Positions 9,753 to 18,502 of a DNA stretch of 64,000 nucleotides are shown here, piece by piece. The stretch is taken from positions 558,001 through 622,000 of the forward strand of contig JACJYR010000002.1 in NCBI GenBank assembly GCA_020636005.1. The letters run 5' to 3'. A model generated the notes under the pieces. That model saw only the letters and a program-made list of their open reading frames with translations. It was not told the DNA's origin and searched no databases. Source of the DNA: Lewinellaceae bacterium. Its GTDB lineage: Bacteria; Bacteroidota; Bacteroidia; Chitinophagales; Saprospiraceae. The position numbers and the translations under genes were made by a program. Position 1 is the stretch's first letter. The number at the start of each line of letters is the position of its first letter.

Positions 9753-12428
9753 TCACTTCAAAAAGCGGTAGGTCATTTTTACCAAAAAAATATTGCGGCC
9801 CTGCTGGTCGAACAAGTTGTCGAATAAGCTGGTGGCCAGCGGGCGGTCGAGGTCGTTGAAGGCATCGGGGGTATTGCCCTGCGACCAGACGAGATAGATT
9901 TCCGAACCGGGTTTGTATTCCCAGCGCACCACCAGGTTGGAGCGGAACTGGACGAAGTTGAAGTCGGGTTTTTGAAAAACATAGTCCACCTGGCCGTCGC
10001 CGTTTTCGTCCACGCTGTATTCATCCTCCTGGGGGCTGATTTCCTGGGCGGTGTAGCGGTGGAAGCGGCTATCGAAATCCTTTCCGAGCGGGTTGGTCAC
10101 GTATCCAAAATTTTTGTACAATGGCCGGGTGATAAAGGGTTGGCCGTAATACTGTACCGTGAGGTCGGGGGTGATGTTGTAGTTGAGGCGCAGGGTGAGG
10201 CGCAGGGTGTTCTGCTCCACGCCGCTCACGATGGTGCGGGTTTCGCCATTGTAGGCTACCTGATCGACATACTGATCCTGCCGGCGCCAGAAGCGGCTGT
10301 AGGCAGGGGTGAGGGTCAGGCTGAAGGCGTCGAGCGGCTGCAACTGCATATAAAGGGAGTAGTCGTCGAATTGGACTGTTTTGCCAAAACCCCAGGCATG
10401 GCTGAAATTGAAGTTGGCAAAAAACTTTTTCCTGGAGTCGGTGCCAATATAGCCGAAGCTCCCCATGCCTGGCGGCTTTCGCAGCGAGGAGCCTCCCCGC
10501 AGGGCGTTGTTGGAAATTTCGAGCGGGTTGTAGCTCAGGCCGCCGCCGGCCACCCAGTTGTTTTTAAAAACAGCATGGGTATTGAAATTGAACAGTTGAA
10601 AGAGGAACTGGCCGCCAAAGTCCCATCTGGAATAGTGGTTGTAGTTGAGCCTGTAACTGCGGAAAATGGAGAACTGCCGGGGGAACTGCAGCCCGACCCA
10701 GGTGAAATGGTTGACCTCGTCGGCAGTGAGCAGGAAGCCGATATCGTTGAGTTCCAGCTCCGGCGAGCGCCAGGTGACGCCGCTCTCGAATTTCCATACC
10801 TGACCCAATTTGCCCTGCTTGCCGCCTATTTTGCCCAGGCGGAAGGTGCCGCCGTGGCCTGCAAGCGAGGTGCGGCTGGAGTCCACTTCCACATGACTGG
10901 CATTGGGCCGTTGGAACAAATGCTCAAAGGCCGTCTGGGTGTTCAGGATGGCTTCCTCCGTGCCGGCCACCCTGCTGAAAATAGCATTGCCCCGCACGTA
11001 CCAGGTGCGGTTTTTCCAATAATGTAAAAAGTCAATACCACCAGAATAGGCGCTGCGGTGCAGGAAACTACTCAGGCCCTGCTCCCGGTTGACCGCCGTG
11101 AAAATGCCGCCGATGACCGTGTTGCCCTGGTCAATATCCTTCTGCAAGCGACCGACGAAATAGCTGGTGAGCGGTTCCACCAATTCTTTGTGGCGCTCAC
11201 CATTAAGTTCTATTTCTGCTTTTTCCCGTTGGGTAATGCTTTCCAGGATGCCGATGCTCCAACCTTTCTGGGTTTTCCCGCTGAACTTGGCGGCCCCAAG
11301 GATGGAGGCGCTCTGGGGCACTTTTGCATGCTCGCTGTCCATCAGGTTGGGGTAGCCATGCGGCGATCCCCCGATACGGCGGGAGTAAAACAGCAGGTCG
11401 CTGTCGTAGTCACCGCCCGCTTCCGAGCCGGTGAGCTGGTAATCGAAGATGTTGCGGCTTTCGATGAAAAAGGGCCTGCGCTCCTCGAAAAAATTCTGGA
11501 ACCCGTCAATGCGGACGGCGGAAGGGTCGGCCTCCACCTGCCCAAAGTCGGGATTGACGGTGAAGTCGAGGATGAGGTCGCTGGTGACGGCCACCTTGCC
11601 GTCCACCCCGCCGGCAAGTTTGGTATCGAAGCCGTCGGCAAAGGGGTTTCCTTCTTCCTTAGGGTAGGTCTCGGCCTGCGCCACGAGGTAGGGCTGGATT
11701 TCGATCTGCCGCTGCGGCGGCACATTTTTCAGGCCGTGCAGTTCGCCGAAGGCACTCACCCAGACGCCTGAATTCTGGGGGATCACCTGCCAGGTGGAGC
11801 GCTCCTCGTGCCGGAACACCCGGCGCATCACCTGGATACCCCAGATTTTTTCCGCCTCGTCGCCATAGCGCAACTGGCTGAACGGGATTTTCACCTCCGC
11901 CGTCCAGCCAAGGGAGTCTATGTTGGTTTTGGCATACCAGATCGGGTTCCAACTGGTATCCCAATAGTTGCCGTTGTTGGACACGAACTCGTCGTTGCGG
12001 ACTCCCGACACGGAAAGCGTGAAGGAAAAGGCCGTGCGCAGGTCGTGGTAGCTGTCAATGTTGATCTCCACCCAGTCGCCTGGAAATTCGTCCCGCCGCC
12101 CCATGCGCTGAATGATGGAGTCCGGGGAGCTGTCGTGGCAGCGGTAGGCGATGTACAGGTATTTCTGATCATACAGGATTTTAAAGTTGGTCTGCTGGGA
12201 GGGAGGTGCCCCTTCTTTGGGCTGGCGCTGGGTGAAGCCGCCGCCCCACTCTACCGCCTCCCAGGCCGCTTCGGCGGGAATGCCGTCCAGGTCAATTTCC
12301 TGGCCGTTGAGCGGTTGGGTAAAGTAGGTTTTCTTTTCAATGGGCGGATCGCCCTGGTGGTTGTTGGCGGACAGAGAGGCCAGGAATGCAAAAAACAGCA
12401 GGATGGAACAGGTAAAATTTTTCATCAT
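9753..12428 (-). CDS. DUF5916 outer-membrane protein with N-terminal CBM9-like domain
   Basis: About 891 residues from the ATG at 12428; upstream in-frame ATGs (12449, 12599) give no signal peptide, whereas MMKNFTCSILLFFAFLASLSA does. Residues about 35-220 form a beta-sandwich like family 9 carbohydrate-binding modules (EIDLDGIPAEAAWEA, then DQKYLYIAYRC). The remainder is DUF5916: a FTVNPDFGQVEADPS motif at the start, then a long run of alternating amphipathic strands ending in an aromatic-rich strand with a C-terminal FLK, as expected for an outer-membrane beta-barrel. The role is unknown; the family is widespread and secreted in Bacteroidota. It is the last of three minus-strand genes reading from 14811. 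Confidence 0.8.
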   Translation of the reverse strand: MMKNFTCSILLFFAFLASLSANNHQGDPPIEKKTYFTQPLNGQEIDLDGIPAEAAWEAVEWGGGFTQRQPKEGAPPSQQTNFKILYDQKYLYIAYRCHDSSPDSIIQRMGRRDEFPGDWVEINIDSYHDLRTAFSFTLSVSGVRNDEFVSNNGNYWDTSWNPIWYAKTNIDSLGWTAEVKIPFSQLRYGDEAEKIWGIQVMRRVFRHEERSTWQVIPQNSGVWVSAFGELHGLKNVPPQRQIEIQPYLVAQAETYPKEEGNPFADGFDTKLAGGVDGKVAVTSDLILDFTVNPDFGQVEADPSAVRIDGFQNFFEERRPFFIESRNIFDYQLTGSEAGGDYDSDLLFYSRRIGGSPHGYPNLMDSEHAKVPQSASILGAAKFSGKTQKGWSIGILESITQREKAEIELNGERHKELVEPLTSYFVGRLQKDIDQGNTVIGGIFTAVNREQGLSSFLHRSAYSGGIDFLHYWKNRTWYVRGNAIFSRVAGTEEAILNTQTAFEHLFQRPNASHVEVDSSRTSLAGHGGTFRLGKIGGKQGKLGQVWKFESGVTWRSPELELNDIGFLLTADEVNHFTWVGLQFPRQFSIFRSYRLNYNHYSRWDFGGQFLFQLFNFNTHAVFKNNWVAGGGLSYNPLEISNNALRGGSSLRKPPGMGSFGYIGTDSRKKFFANFNFSHAWGFGKTVQFDDYSLYMQLQPLDAFSLTLTPAYSRFWRRQDQYVDQVAYNGETRTIVSGVEQNTLRLTLRLNYNITPDLTVQYYGQPFITRPLYKNFGYVTNPLGKDFDSRFHRYTAQEISPQEDEYSVDENGDGQVDYVFQKPDFNFVQFRSNLVVRWEYKPGSEIYLVWSQGNTPDAFNDLDRPLATSLFDNLFDQQGRNIFLVKMTYRFLK

Positions 12429-12620
12429 CGGGTTGGTCAGGTTACGCATGGATTTTGGGAAAAAGGACAGGTAGCGTTTGTGCGGGTTGCAGGGCAAATG
12501 CAGGCTTGTTCGGGTAAAAAAGCTGGTTGTACCAGGTTTTGCAAGGGTTCTAAAATAGGCAGCAGGTTTTCCCGCCGGGCGGAAAACCTGCTGCATCATA
12601 CACGGTACAGGCCGGAAGGT

Positions 12621-12929
12621 TCAATTGTGGTCGCCTTCGCCGCCGCCGTCCGATTTCTTCTTGCGCTTCATTTGTTCGCGCTTGATAGAATCAATCCTGG
12701 CCTGGTCGGGGGCCTTGTTCGGGGATATAATGCCCCCATTGGTCAACGAATCGCCGGGGCTGGTGGCCCGATCCGCTGCCAGCGTATCAGTGACGGCGGA
12801 GGTGGTCGCCGGGCCGGTTTCCACGGTGGCATCCTGGATTTCTGCCGCTTCGGTGGAAGGCTGCTGCTGGGGGCATTTTACCGCCATCAAACCAGCGCAT
12901 AGACTAATGAGTAACCATAACTTTTTCAT
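12621..12929 (-). CDS. Small putative lipoprotein with charged low-complexity tail
   Basis: 102 residues from the ATG at 12929, which overlaps the end of the upstream T9SS gene by 26 bp; this suggests translational coupling. The N-terminus MKKLWLLISLCAGLMAVKC is hydrophobic and ends in a Cys that could be lipidated, although the residues before it are not an ideal lipobox. The rest is Ala/Thr/Asp/Ser-rich, followed by a basic stretch (KREQMKRKKKSD) and a GGGEGDHN end. No domain is recognised. Confidence 0.6.
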   Translation of the reverse strand: MKKLWLLISLCAGLMAVKCPQQQPSTEAAEIQDATVETGPATTSAVTDTLAADRATSPGDSLTNGGIISPNKAPDQARIDSIKREQMKRKKKSDGGGEGDHN

Positions 12930-14811
12930 TGGCCAGTATTTTATGGGTGGAGGTGGAGGTGATAACGAGGTAATAGGCACCGGTTGCCAGGGCATCCTGC
13001 AAAAAGGAGAACTGGTTTTCGCCGGGTAGCAAATGGCCCCTGTACAGGTTGGCCACCGTTTTTCCCTGTTGGTCTATCAGTTTGAAATCAGCCTCTTCTA
13101 TTGCTTCAACCCGCACATTTACGGTGAAACGCCCGTTGGATGCAGGGTTTGGTGCCACGTTTAACCCGATGGCAGGCCCGTCATTTTCCAGCACCGGCAC
13201 ATTGCCATCGTCGTTGATCTCGGCAATCCAGGTGCCCCAGGAGCCATTGGATTTCCCAAAACAGGAACTGGTCCAGATTTTAGGGTTGGAGGAATTGTGT
13301 TTCCGGGACATGCCGGTGTAATCTCCCCAGCGCACAAATTCCCGATCCGGATCGTAGCAGAAATTGGCGCTGACCGATCCTGTGCCCCCCTTCACCAAAA
13401 TGGAGGAAGCCGTCTCCATATTGTCCCCGTAGTATTTGACCCGGTATTCGGGGGCATTGCTTTCGCCCACGGCCACGAAGCCCACGAGTACGGTCTTGTC
13501 GCTGGGATCATTGGTAAAGGATGCCACCGAGCCATAGCTGTAGTCCCTGACGCCCGTATTGTAGGTCTGTTGGTACTGGTAGGCCAGGTTGGCCACATCG
13601 AGGCGGTTGTAGCGGATGGCCGACCAATCGCCCTTGGCCTCGGAGAAGACGAAATGGGCGGTGCCGTTAAGATAAAAGCCGTCCATCATCCGGTTGTCGC
13701 CGGTATCCATGTAGAGGCCATTTGGCTGCAGGCCAGGGGGCGGCACGGTGTAGGCGTCCACCGTGACGGGCATGTAGTTCAGGGTTTCGTTGGAAGCGGT
13801 CATGTCATTGGTAAGGTCGTAAAACTGGATGATGTTGCCACCACCTGATCTGGAGGCCACCAGGTAGATGCCCGGGCCGTAGGTAGAACCATGGCCCCAG
13901 GAAAGCGGCTGCAGGGTAAAGGGGTTGCCGGCGATATTCGACCAAAACTGCCATTGCAGGGAGTTGTTGCCCCCGTAACCGGAAGCCTTGGTGATTTGAT
14001 AAATGACGGACTGGACGTAGTTGCCGGAACTGCTGTACAGGTTTCCGGTGAGGTAAAACTCGTTGTTGGAAATGCCGATTTTGGGGTAATCCAGCCAGGA
14101 ATTATTGCCCAGCGGGTCGCCTGTCAAACCATAGACCCACCAACTGTTGGTGGGGTTGTTGGTTTGTGAAAAAGCCAACAGCACCTGGTTGGGGATGGCA
14201 AATCCGTCGCAACCCTGGGTGAAGAGGATGAAGCGATCAGCCCCCGGATCGTAGATGACCTTGGGGTCGCAAAGGTTGACCGTGGGATTGAGCGGGCTAA
14301 AAAAATCGTAGAGGGTAATGCTTCCCAGGGAAGCCCCCGATTGGTTGAACATATAGATGTTCGAGTTCACACAACTGACGATGAAGCCGCCATTGGAAAT
14401 GGCGATGGTGTTGTCGGGGGGGCAGCCGCCATCGGCATTCCCCTCGAAGTTGATACCCACCACCGGGAGTTCGTCCACCCCTGGGTCGGAAAATTCCGCT
14501 ACCGGGGGGTAGGTGCCCCTGTTGGCCAGTTTTTGCAGCAGTTTTTCCTGCTTGATTTGTTGGATCTCCCCATCGTTGGAGCCCTCGTTTTTGCTAATCA
14601 GCGGCGGCGGTATCAACACGGGCTGCCACATTGCGTTGGCCGTACCGGGCGTGATGATGCCCCCAAGTGGCGAATACATTTCGGGCGACTTGTCGGCCGA
14701 GCCGCTCGGTGCGACCTGGATAGCCACTTTGGTGCCTTGCTGGGCTGCGGCCTGTTGAAAACAGCACCAACTGCACCCAAGCAGGATTAAAACTGAAACA
14801 GGAAATTTCAT
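12904..14811 (-). CDS. T9SS type A cargo protein (large secreted beta-rich protein)
   Basis: About 635 residues from the ATG at 14811, which gives the signal peptide MKFPVSVLILLGCSWCCFQ ending near AAAQQ; the longer in-frame start lacks one. The body reads like a propeller or lectin-type extracellular domain, with NNTPTNSWWVYGL-type strands and many aromatic and Asn residues. The last about 80 residues are a type A sorting domain: NVAPNPASNGRF, a FKLIDQQGKTVA strand, GENQF and GAYYLVI. It should cross the outer membrane through the T9SS and be attached to the surface. I cannot assign a specific activity; no catalytic motif stands out. Confidence 0.8.
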   Translation of the reverse strand: MKFPVSVLILLGCSWCCFQQAAAQQGTKVAIQVAPSGSADKSPEMYSPLGGIITPGTANAMWQPVLIPPPLISKNEGSNDGEIQQIKQEKLLQKLANRGTYPPVAEFSDPGVDELPVVGINFEGNADGGCPPDNTIAISNGGFIVSCVNSNIYMFNQSGASLGSITLYDFFSPLNPTVNLCDPKVIYDPGADRFILFTQGCDGFAIPNQVLLAFSQTNNPTNSWWVYGLTGDPLGNNSWLDYPKIGISNNEFYLTGNLYSSSGNYVQSVIYQITKASGYGGNNSLQWQFWSNIAGNPFTLQPLSWGHGSTYGPGIYLVASRSGGGNIIQFYDLTNDMTASNETLNYMPVTVDAYTVPPPGLQPNGLYMDTGDNRMMDGFYLNGTAHFVFSEAKGDWSAIRYNRLDVANLAYQYQQTYNTGVRDYSYGSVASFTNDPSDKTVLVGFVAVGESNAPEYRVKYYGDNMETASSILVKGGTGSVSANFCYDPDREFVRWGDYTGMSRKHNSSNPKIWTSSCFGKSNGSWGTWIAEINDDGNVPVLENDGPAIGLNVAPNPASNGRFTVNVRVEAIEEADFKLIDQQGKTVANLYRGHLLPGENQFSFLQDALATGAYYLVITSTSTHKILANEKVMVTH

Positions 14812-14930
14812 AACGGTAGGTTTTTCAGGATTGGCCAACAATTGCGCTCTTGAAAAGTGGCGCTGCAGGCGCAATCCCCGTGTGAAGGATGGTTGAAAGA
14901 ATGACCCCCAAATATAATGTTTCAACCTGA

Positions 14931-15053
14931 GGATCGAAGAAAAAATACTCCCGATGTGAAATTGGGACTATTTTAAATAACCTTTCCATTGCTGAGTTTA
15001 CCAAAATCAATCCCGAACTGGTTTCGGAAGGGAAGTTGTTCTTTCATCGTTTC
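14931..15053 (+). repeat. Dispersed ~100-bp repeat, copy 2
   Basis: It starts GGATCGAAGA. The hairpin is AAATACTCCCGA / TTGGGACTATTT with one mismatch and one wobble, around a TGTGAAA loop. It continues CCATTGCTGAG and CCAAAATCAA, has about 20 extra bases, then AAGTTGTTCTTTCATCGTT. Confidence 0.75.
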
Positions 15054-15203
15054 TGCCTGGCAAACAGGCAGGATGGAATGGAAGGGAAAAACAGCCGCCC
15101 CATTTTCATTGCTCAATTCAGGATCGTCCAGTTTTTTGGTAAAACTTTGCCAACTGCCTGAAAATCAGGTTTATACTAAAACACGGATGGTTTTGTCGGT
15201 TTG

Positions 15204-15266
15204 CTATTAGCTGTTGGCAGTTGGCCATTGGCTTTTGCCAACTGCCAAAGGCCAAAAGCCATCAGC
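15204..15266. repeat. TTGGC-word hairpin
   Basis: The inner stem TTGGCAGTTGGC (15215-15226) pairs perfectly with GCCAACTGCCAA (15237-15248). Outer GCTGTTGGC/GCCATCAGC words add imperfect pairing. It uses the same words as the hairpin at 9612-9668. Confidence 0.8.
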
Positions 15267-15539
15267 GTACAGTATAAAAAACACCCAAGTAGGTAAACAC
15301 TCCAAAATTCCCCAGCATTTCAAAACCACTTGCAAGCACGAAATCCAAAGCTTGCCCAACTTCGCAATTTCTTTTTTGCCTTTAGCTTTGCCGCAGCCGC
15401 CGCACACAACCGCCCCGTTACGATTTCTCACTTTAATGGTCGGGGGCTGGCCAAGGTGGCGGATGCCTGCCGCACCTGGCAACGAAGCGCCTTTGCGGGG
15501 CGTTCATTGTACTTGATTTGAAAACTAAAACTCCTTTTT

Positions 15540-16478
15540 ATGAAAAAACACCACCGCATGATCCGAACCAACCTGGCAGCTACCATCGGGCAATTGTTTG
15601 TGCTAATGTTCCTGCTACCCGCCCTTTTCTCAGCCTGCGACAAGGAAAAAGAGCCTATTCCCGGTTATTTGAAAATTCCCTCTTTTCAAGTGGAGGCCAC
15701 CGACCCTTCCCTCACCGGGAGCATCGGACACAAAATAACCCACGCCCGCATTTCGCTGATCGACCCCGTGGACAGCACGACCCAATTGATCGGCATGTTC
15801 GAACTGCCCGCAACCATACCGGTGCTGGCCGAGGGCACTCAAATCCTCAGCATTGACCCCGTCATAAAGGCCAATGGCAACAGCTTTTACCTGCAGCCCT
15901 ATCCATTTTACGAAAGGTATTATGGCACCGTTCAATTTACACCAACGGAAGATGCAGTGGTGGTGCCAGTGACCCGGTACGTGGCCGATGCAAAGTTTGA
16001 TTTTATCGAAGACTTCGAGGGCAGCCAGCATTTGTTCGGCTACAACCTGGACGGCAACGACTCAACTTTTGTCTCCATTTCAAAGGATGACGTAAGGGAG
16101 GGTGCGTTTTCGGGTAAAATAAGCCTGGACACGACCAACTACTATATGTCTGCCGCAACCGATTCCTATTATACCCTGGACTACGCCACTGCTGGCCGTG
16201 TTTTCCTGGAAGTGGACTACAAAAACGAGGTACCCATCGAATTTGGCCTCGTGGCCGTGGACAACACCGGTACCCTCGTGCCCAATTTTGAATTCGTCGT
16301 TCTGCCCAAAAGCGACTGGAACAAAATTTATTTCGACCTGACCGATCTGGTCAGGACGGCGGCCAGTGTGGACAAGTTTTTCATCGCTTTCCAGACTTAT
16401 ATCCCTATCCAAAATGGCCAGCTTACCATCGACAAGGCCAATGTTTACCTGGATAATATCAAACTGATAACATTTTAA
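15540..16478 (+). CDS. Lipoprotein with beta-sandwich domain, upstream of sugar transferase
   Basis: 312 residues. An N-terminal hydrophobic segment (about 13-31) ends in LFSAC, a lipobox with Cys about 33. The mature part starts DKEKEPIPGYL. The second half, starting at FIEDFEGSQHLF, looks like a galactose-binding-type jelly roll that ends NVYLDNIKLI. Basic residues near the start (MKKHHRMIRTN) fit Sec export. It is 190 bp upstream of the glycosyl-phosphate transferase and read the same way, separated by dispersed repeat copy 3. A role in exopolysaccharide handling at the outer membrane is inference from this pairing only. Confidence 0.65.
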   Translation: MKKHHRMIRTNLAATIGQLFVLMFLLPALFSACDKEKEPIPGYLKIPSFQVEATDPSLTGSIGHKITHARISLIDPVDSTTQLIGMFELPATIPVLAEGTQILSIDPVIKANGNSFYLQPYPFYERYYGTVQFTPTEDAVVVPVTRYVADAKFDFIEDFEGSQHLFGYNLDGNDSTFVSISKDDVREGAFSGKISLDTTNYYMSAATDSYYTLDYATAGRVFLEVDYKNEVPIEFGLVAVDNTGTLVPNFEFVVLPKSDWNKIYFDLTDLVRTAASVDKFFIAFQTYIPIQNGQLTIDKANVYLDNIKLITF

Positions 16479-16557
16479 CCCCCGAAGTGGCAGCCCTGGC
16501 TCGCAGGAGAACCATTTCAACCCATATAAGCGGCCCTTCGTGCCGTAAGCCAACGGA

Positions 16558-16658
16558 GGATCGAAAGAAAAATAATCCCGATTTCGCTTCGGGATTATTT
16601 TAAAAAAAACCTTCATTTACTGGGGTTCTCAAAGCCCAAATAGTAACCTTGTCTTTCA
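16558..16658 (+). repeat. Dispersed ~100-bp repeat, copy 3, with strong hairpin
   Basis: GGATCGAAAG is followed by a perfect hairpin AAATAATCCCGA / TCGGGATTATTT (16570-16600) with a TTTCGCT loop and T-rich 3' side. A degenerate second half (TTTACTGGGG, then TCTTTCAACATTG) follows. The hairpin could terminate the lipoprotein transcript or attenuate entry into the sugar transferase gene, whose ATG is 11 bp after the repeat. Confidence 0.75.
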
Positions 16659-16668
16659 ACATTGCTAA

Positions 16669-18084
16669 ATGCCACTACGCCAATCTGACACCTATCTGTA
16701 CCGCATGGCCGATTTCCTGGCAGCCATGCTGGCCTGGGCCTTGTTCTTTCTCTACCGGAAATGGGTGGAAGGTGTCCCCCCCAGCTTGTCGGCCCTGCAC
16801 GATCTGAACTTTTACTACGGCATTGTCATCGTCCCCCTCGGCTGGTTCCTGTTTTACTCCCTCTTCGACGACTACCGGGACATCTACCGCATGGCCCGGC
16901 TCGGCACCCTCGCCAGAACCTTCTTCCTGACTTTCGTCGGGGTAGTATTCCTCTTTTTCACCCTGCTGCTCGACGACGTGGTGTATGATCACACGACCTA
17001 CTATGCATCATTTGGCGTCTTGTTCGGCCTCCATTTTAGCATCACAGCCCTCGTGCGCATGAGCTTGCTGACCCGTGCGCACCGGCGGCTGAAAAAAGGA
17101 GACGCCTCCTTCCCTACCCTGCTGGTCGGCGGCAACCAGCGCGCCGCCAAACTCCTGGAAGAGCTCCTGCACAGCAAGGACGGCATCGGCTACCATTTTG
17201 TGGGCTTTGTGCAAACCGATGGCAGCAACAACCCCAACCCCATCCTGGCCCTGCCATGCCTGGGCGGCATCGAAGACCTGCCCGGGCTTGTCGGGGCCTA
17301 TAAAATCGAAGACGTAATCATCGCCATAGAAACGACGGAACACGAGCAACTCAAGCGCATCCTCGATGTGCTCTTCGACTTTGGGGACAAGATTTTTGTG
17401 AAAATTATCCCCGACATGTACGACATCATGCTGGGCAACGTGCGCATGAGCGAGGTCTATGGGGCCGCCCTCATCCAGATCAACCAGGAACTGATGCCCA
17501 AGTGGGAGCGGCTCGTGAAAAGGCTGATGGATCTCGTCCTCTCTTCCGTGGGCCTCGCCATTATCTCGCCTTTTTTCCTCTACATCATGCTGCGGGTGAG
17601 GCTTTCCTCGAAAGGCCCCATCTTCTACCGGCAGGAAAGGGTCGGGCTGAACGGCAAACCGTTTTATCTGGTGAAATTCCGCTCCATGTACACCGACGCC
17701 GAGCGACACGGCCCGCAGCTCTCCCGGGAGGGCGACCCCCGCTGCACCCCTTGGGGGCTGACGATGCGCAAATACCGCCTCGACGAACTGCCCAACTTCT
17801 GGAACGTGCTGGTCGGCGACCTCTCGCTGGTAGGCCCCCGCCCCGAGCGACAGTTTTTCATCAACCAGATCGTGGAGCAGGAACCGCACTACCGCCACCT
17901 GCTGAAGGTGCGCCCCGGCATCACCTCCTGGGGCCAGGTGAAATACGGCTACGCCTCCAGCGTGGACGAGATGCTCCAGCGCCTGAAGTTTGACCTGCTC
18001 TACATCGAGAACATGTCGCTGGCGCTCGACCTGAAAATCATTTTTTACACGGTGCTGGTGCTGGTGCAGGGGAAGGGGAAGTGA
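16669..18084 (+). CDS. Polyprenyl-phosphate sugar phosphotransferase (exopolysaccharide initiation)
   Basis: 471 residues. Four membrane helices (about 12-30, 48-68, 80-105, 115-132) are followed by a nucleotide-binding CoA-binding-like domain (LLVGGNQRAAKLL at about 145-157). A membrane re-entry helix at about 285-305 leads into a bacterial sugar transferase domain to the C-terminus. The domain carries the family blocks GPIFYRQERVG, VKFRSM, DELPNFWNVL and VGDLSLVGPRPE. It transfers a sugar-1-phosphate from a nucleotide sugar to undecaprenyl phosphate to start surface polysaccharide synthesis (WcaJ/WbaP-like). The specific sugar cannot be told. No further polysaccharide genes follow, so it is isolated from a classical cluster. 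Confidence 0.9.
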   Translation: MPLRQSDTYLYRMADFLAAMLAWALFFLYRKWVEGVPPSLSALHDLNFYYGIVIVPLGWFLFYSLFDDYRDIYRMARLGTLARTFFLTFVGVVFLFFTLLLDDVVYDHTTYYASFGVLFGLHFSITALVRMSLLTRAHRRLKKGDASFPTLLVGGNQRAAKLLEELLHSKDGIGYHFVGFVQTDGSNNPNPILALPCLGGIEDLPGLVGAYKIEDVIIAIETTEHEQLKRILDVLFDFGDKIFVKIIPDMYDIMLGNVRMSEVYGAALIQINQELMPKWERLVKRLMDLVLSSVGLAIISPFFLYIMLRVRLSSKGPIFYRQERVGLNGKPFYLVKFRSMYTDAERHGPQLSREGDPRCTPWGLTMRKYRLDELPNFWNVLVGDLSLVGPRPERQFFINQIVEQEPHYRHLLKVRPGITSWGQVKYGYASSVDEMLQRLKFDLLYIENMSLALDLKIIFYTVLVLVQGKGK

Positions 18085-18121
18085 GGGAGGAGGAGGAGGA
18101 CAGCAAGTGCCACTTCGTATA

Positions 18122-18286
18122 ACACTTTGGTTCTTTGGCAAATCTTGTGGTCATCCGTTAAAACGGCTCAAAGTAATAGCCAATTTCAACCCACGGCCTA
18201 GTTGTGGGTTGAAAATCAAGCGGTTATATGCTAATCCGTTTTAACGGCTTCCTTACTCCACAGAATTTGCCAAAGAACGAACACTT
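18122..18286. repeat. Nested palindrome element 1 (about 165 bp)
   Basis: The outer arms contain GTTCTTTGGCAAAT at about 18130 and its complement near 18266-18279, with TTGTGG/CCACAG next to them. Inside are CCGTTAAAACGG (18155-18166) and CCGTTTTAACGG (18236-18247). At the centre TTTCAACCCAC pairs with GTGGGTTGAAA (18184-18213). The whole element folds on one centre near 18200. It ends just before the in-frame extension upstream of the next gene's true start. Confidence 0.8.
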
Positions 18287-18456
18287 CTAATGACCAATAT
18301 CGTAAAAAGCTTATTTTCAACGATTTACAAATTCAGGCATTTTTCGCACGACAACACCTGGGCAGCCTGGTACTTGCCGGAACTGTGTGAATATCAGGGA
18401 AGGCAAGAACACGGTTTACTGCATCCATTTGGTGTTGATAAAATAGTGATGGTTTT

Positions 18457-18485
18457 GGAGTCTGGCAATATACTTGCCGGACTCC
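18457..18485. promoter_or_regulatory. Hairpin in the 5' leader of the T9SS/PKD gene
   Basis: GGAGTCTGGCAA pairs with TTGCCGGACTCC around a 5-base loop (12 bp, one wobble). It ends 17 bases before the chosen ATG at 18503, so it could hinder initiation or act as an attenuator. This function is inferred from position only. Confidence 0.5.
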
Positions 18486-18502
18486 ATCCTAAACTGTTCT
18501 CC

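Larger units (their letters stand above)
14812..15539. other. Spacer holding dispersed repeat copy 2 and a hairpin
   Basis: This 728-bp divergent spacer lies between the T9SS gene and the lipoprotein gene. It contains dispersed repeat copy 2 and the TTGGC-word hairpin, both listed separately. Short open frames between 15214 and 15520 have no coding character that I can see. Confidence 0.6.

Noticed and set aside
12449..12599. Longer N-terminus for the DUF5916 protein
   Set aside because: The extra residues are basic and not signal-like; a clean signal peptide starts at 12428.
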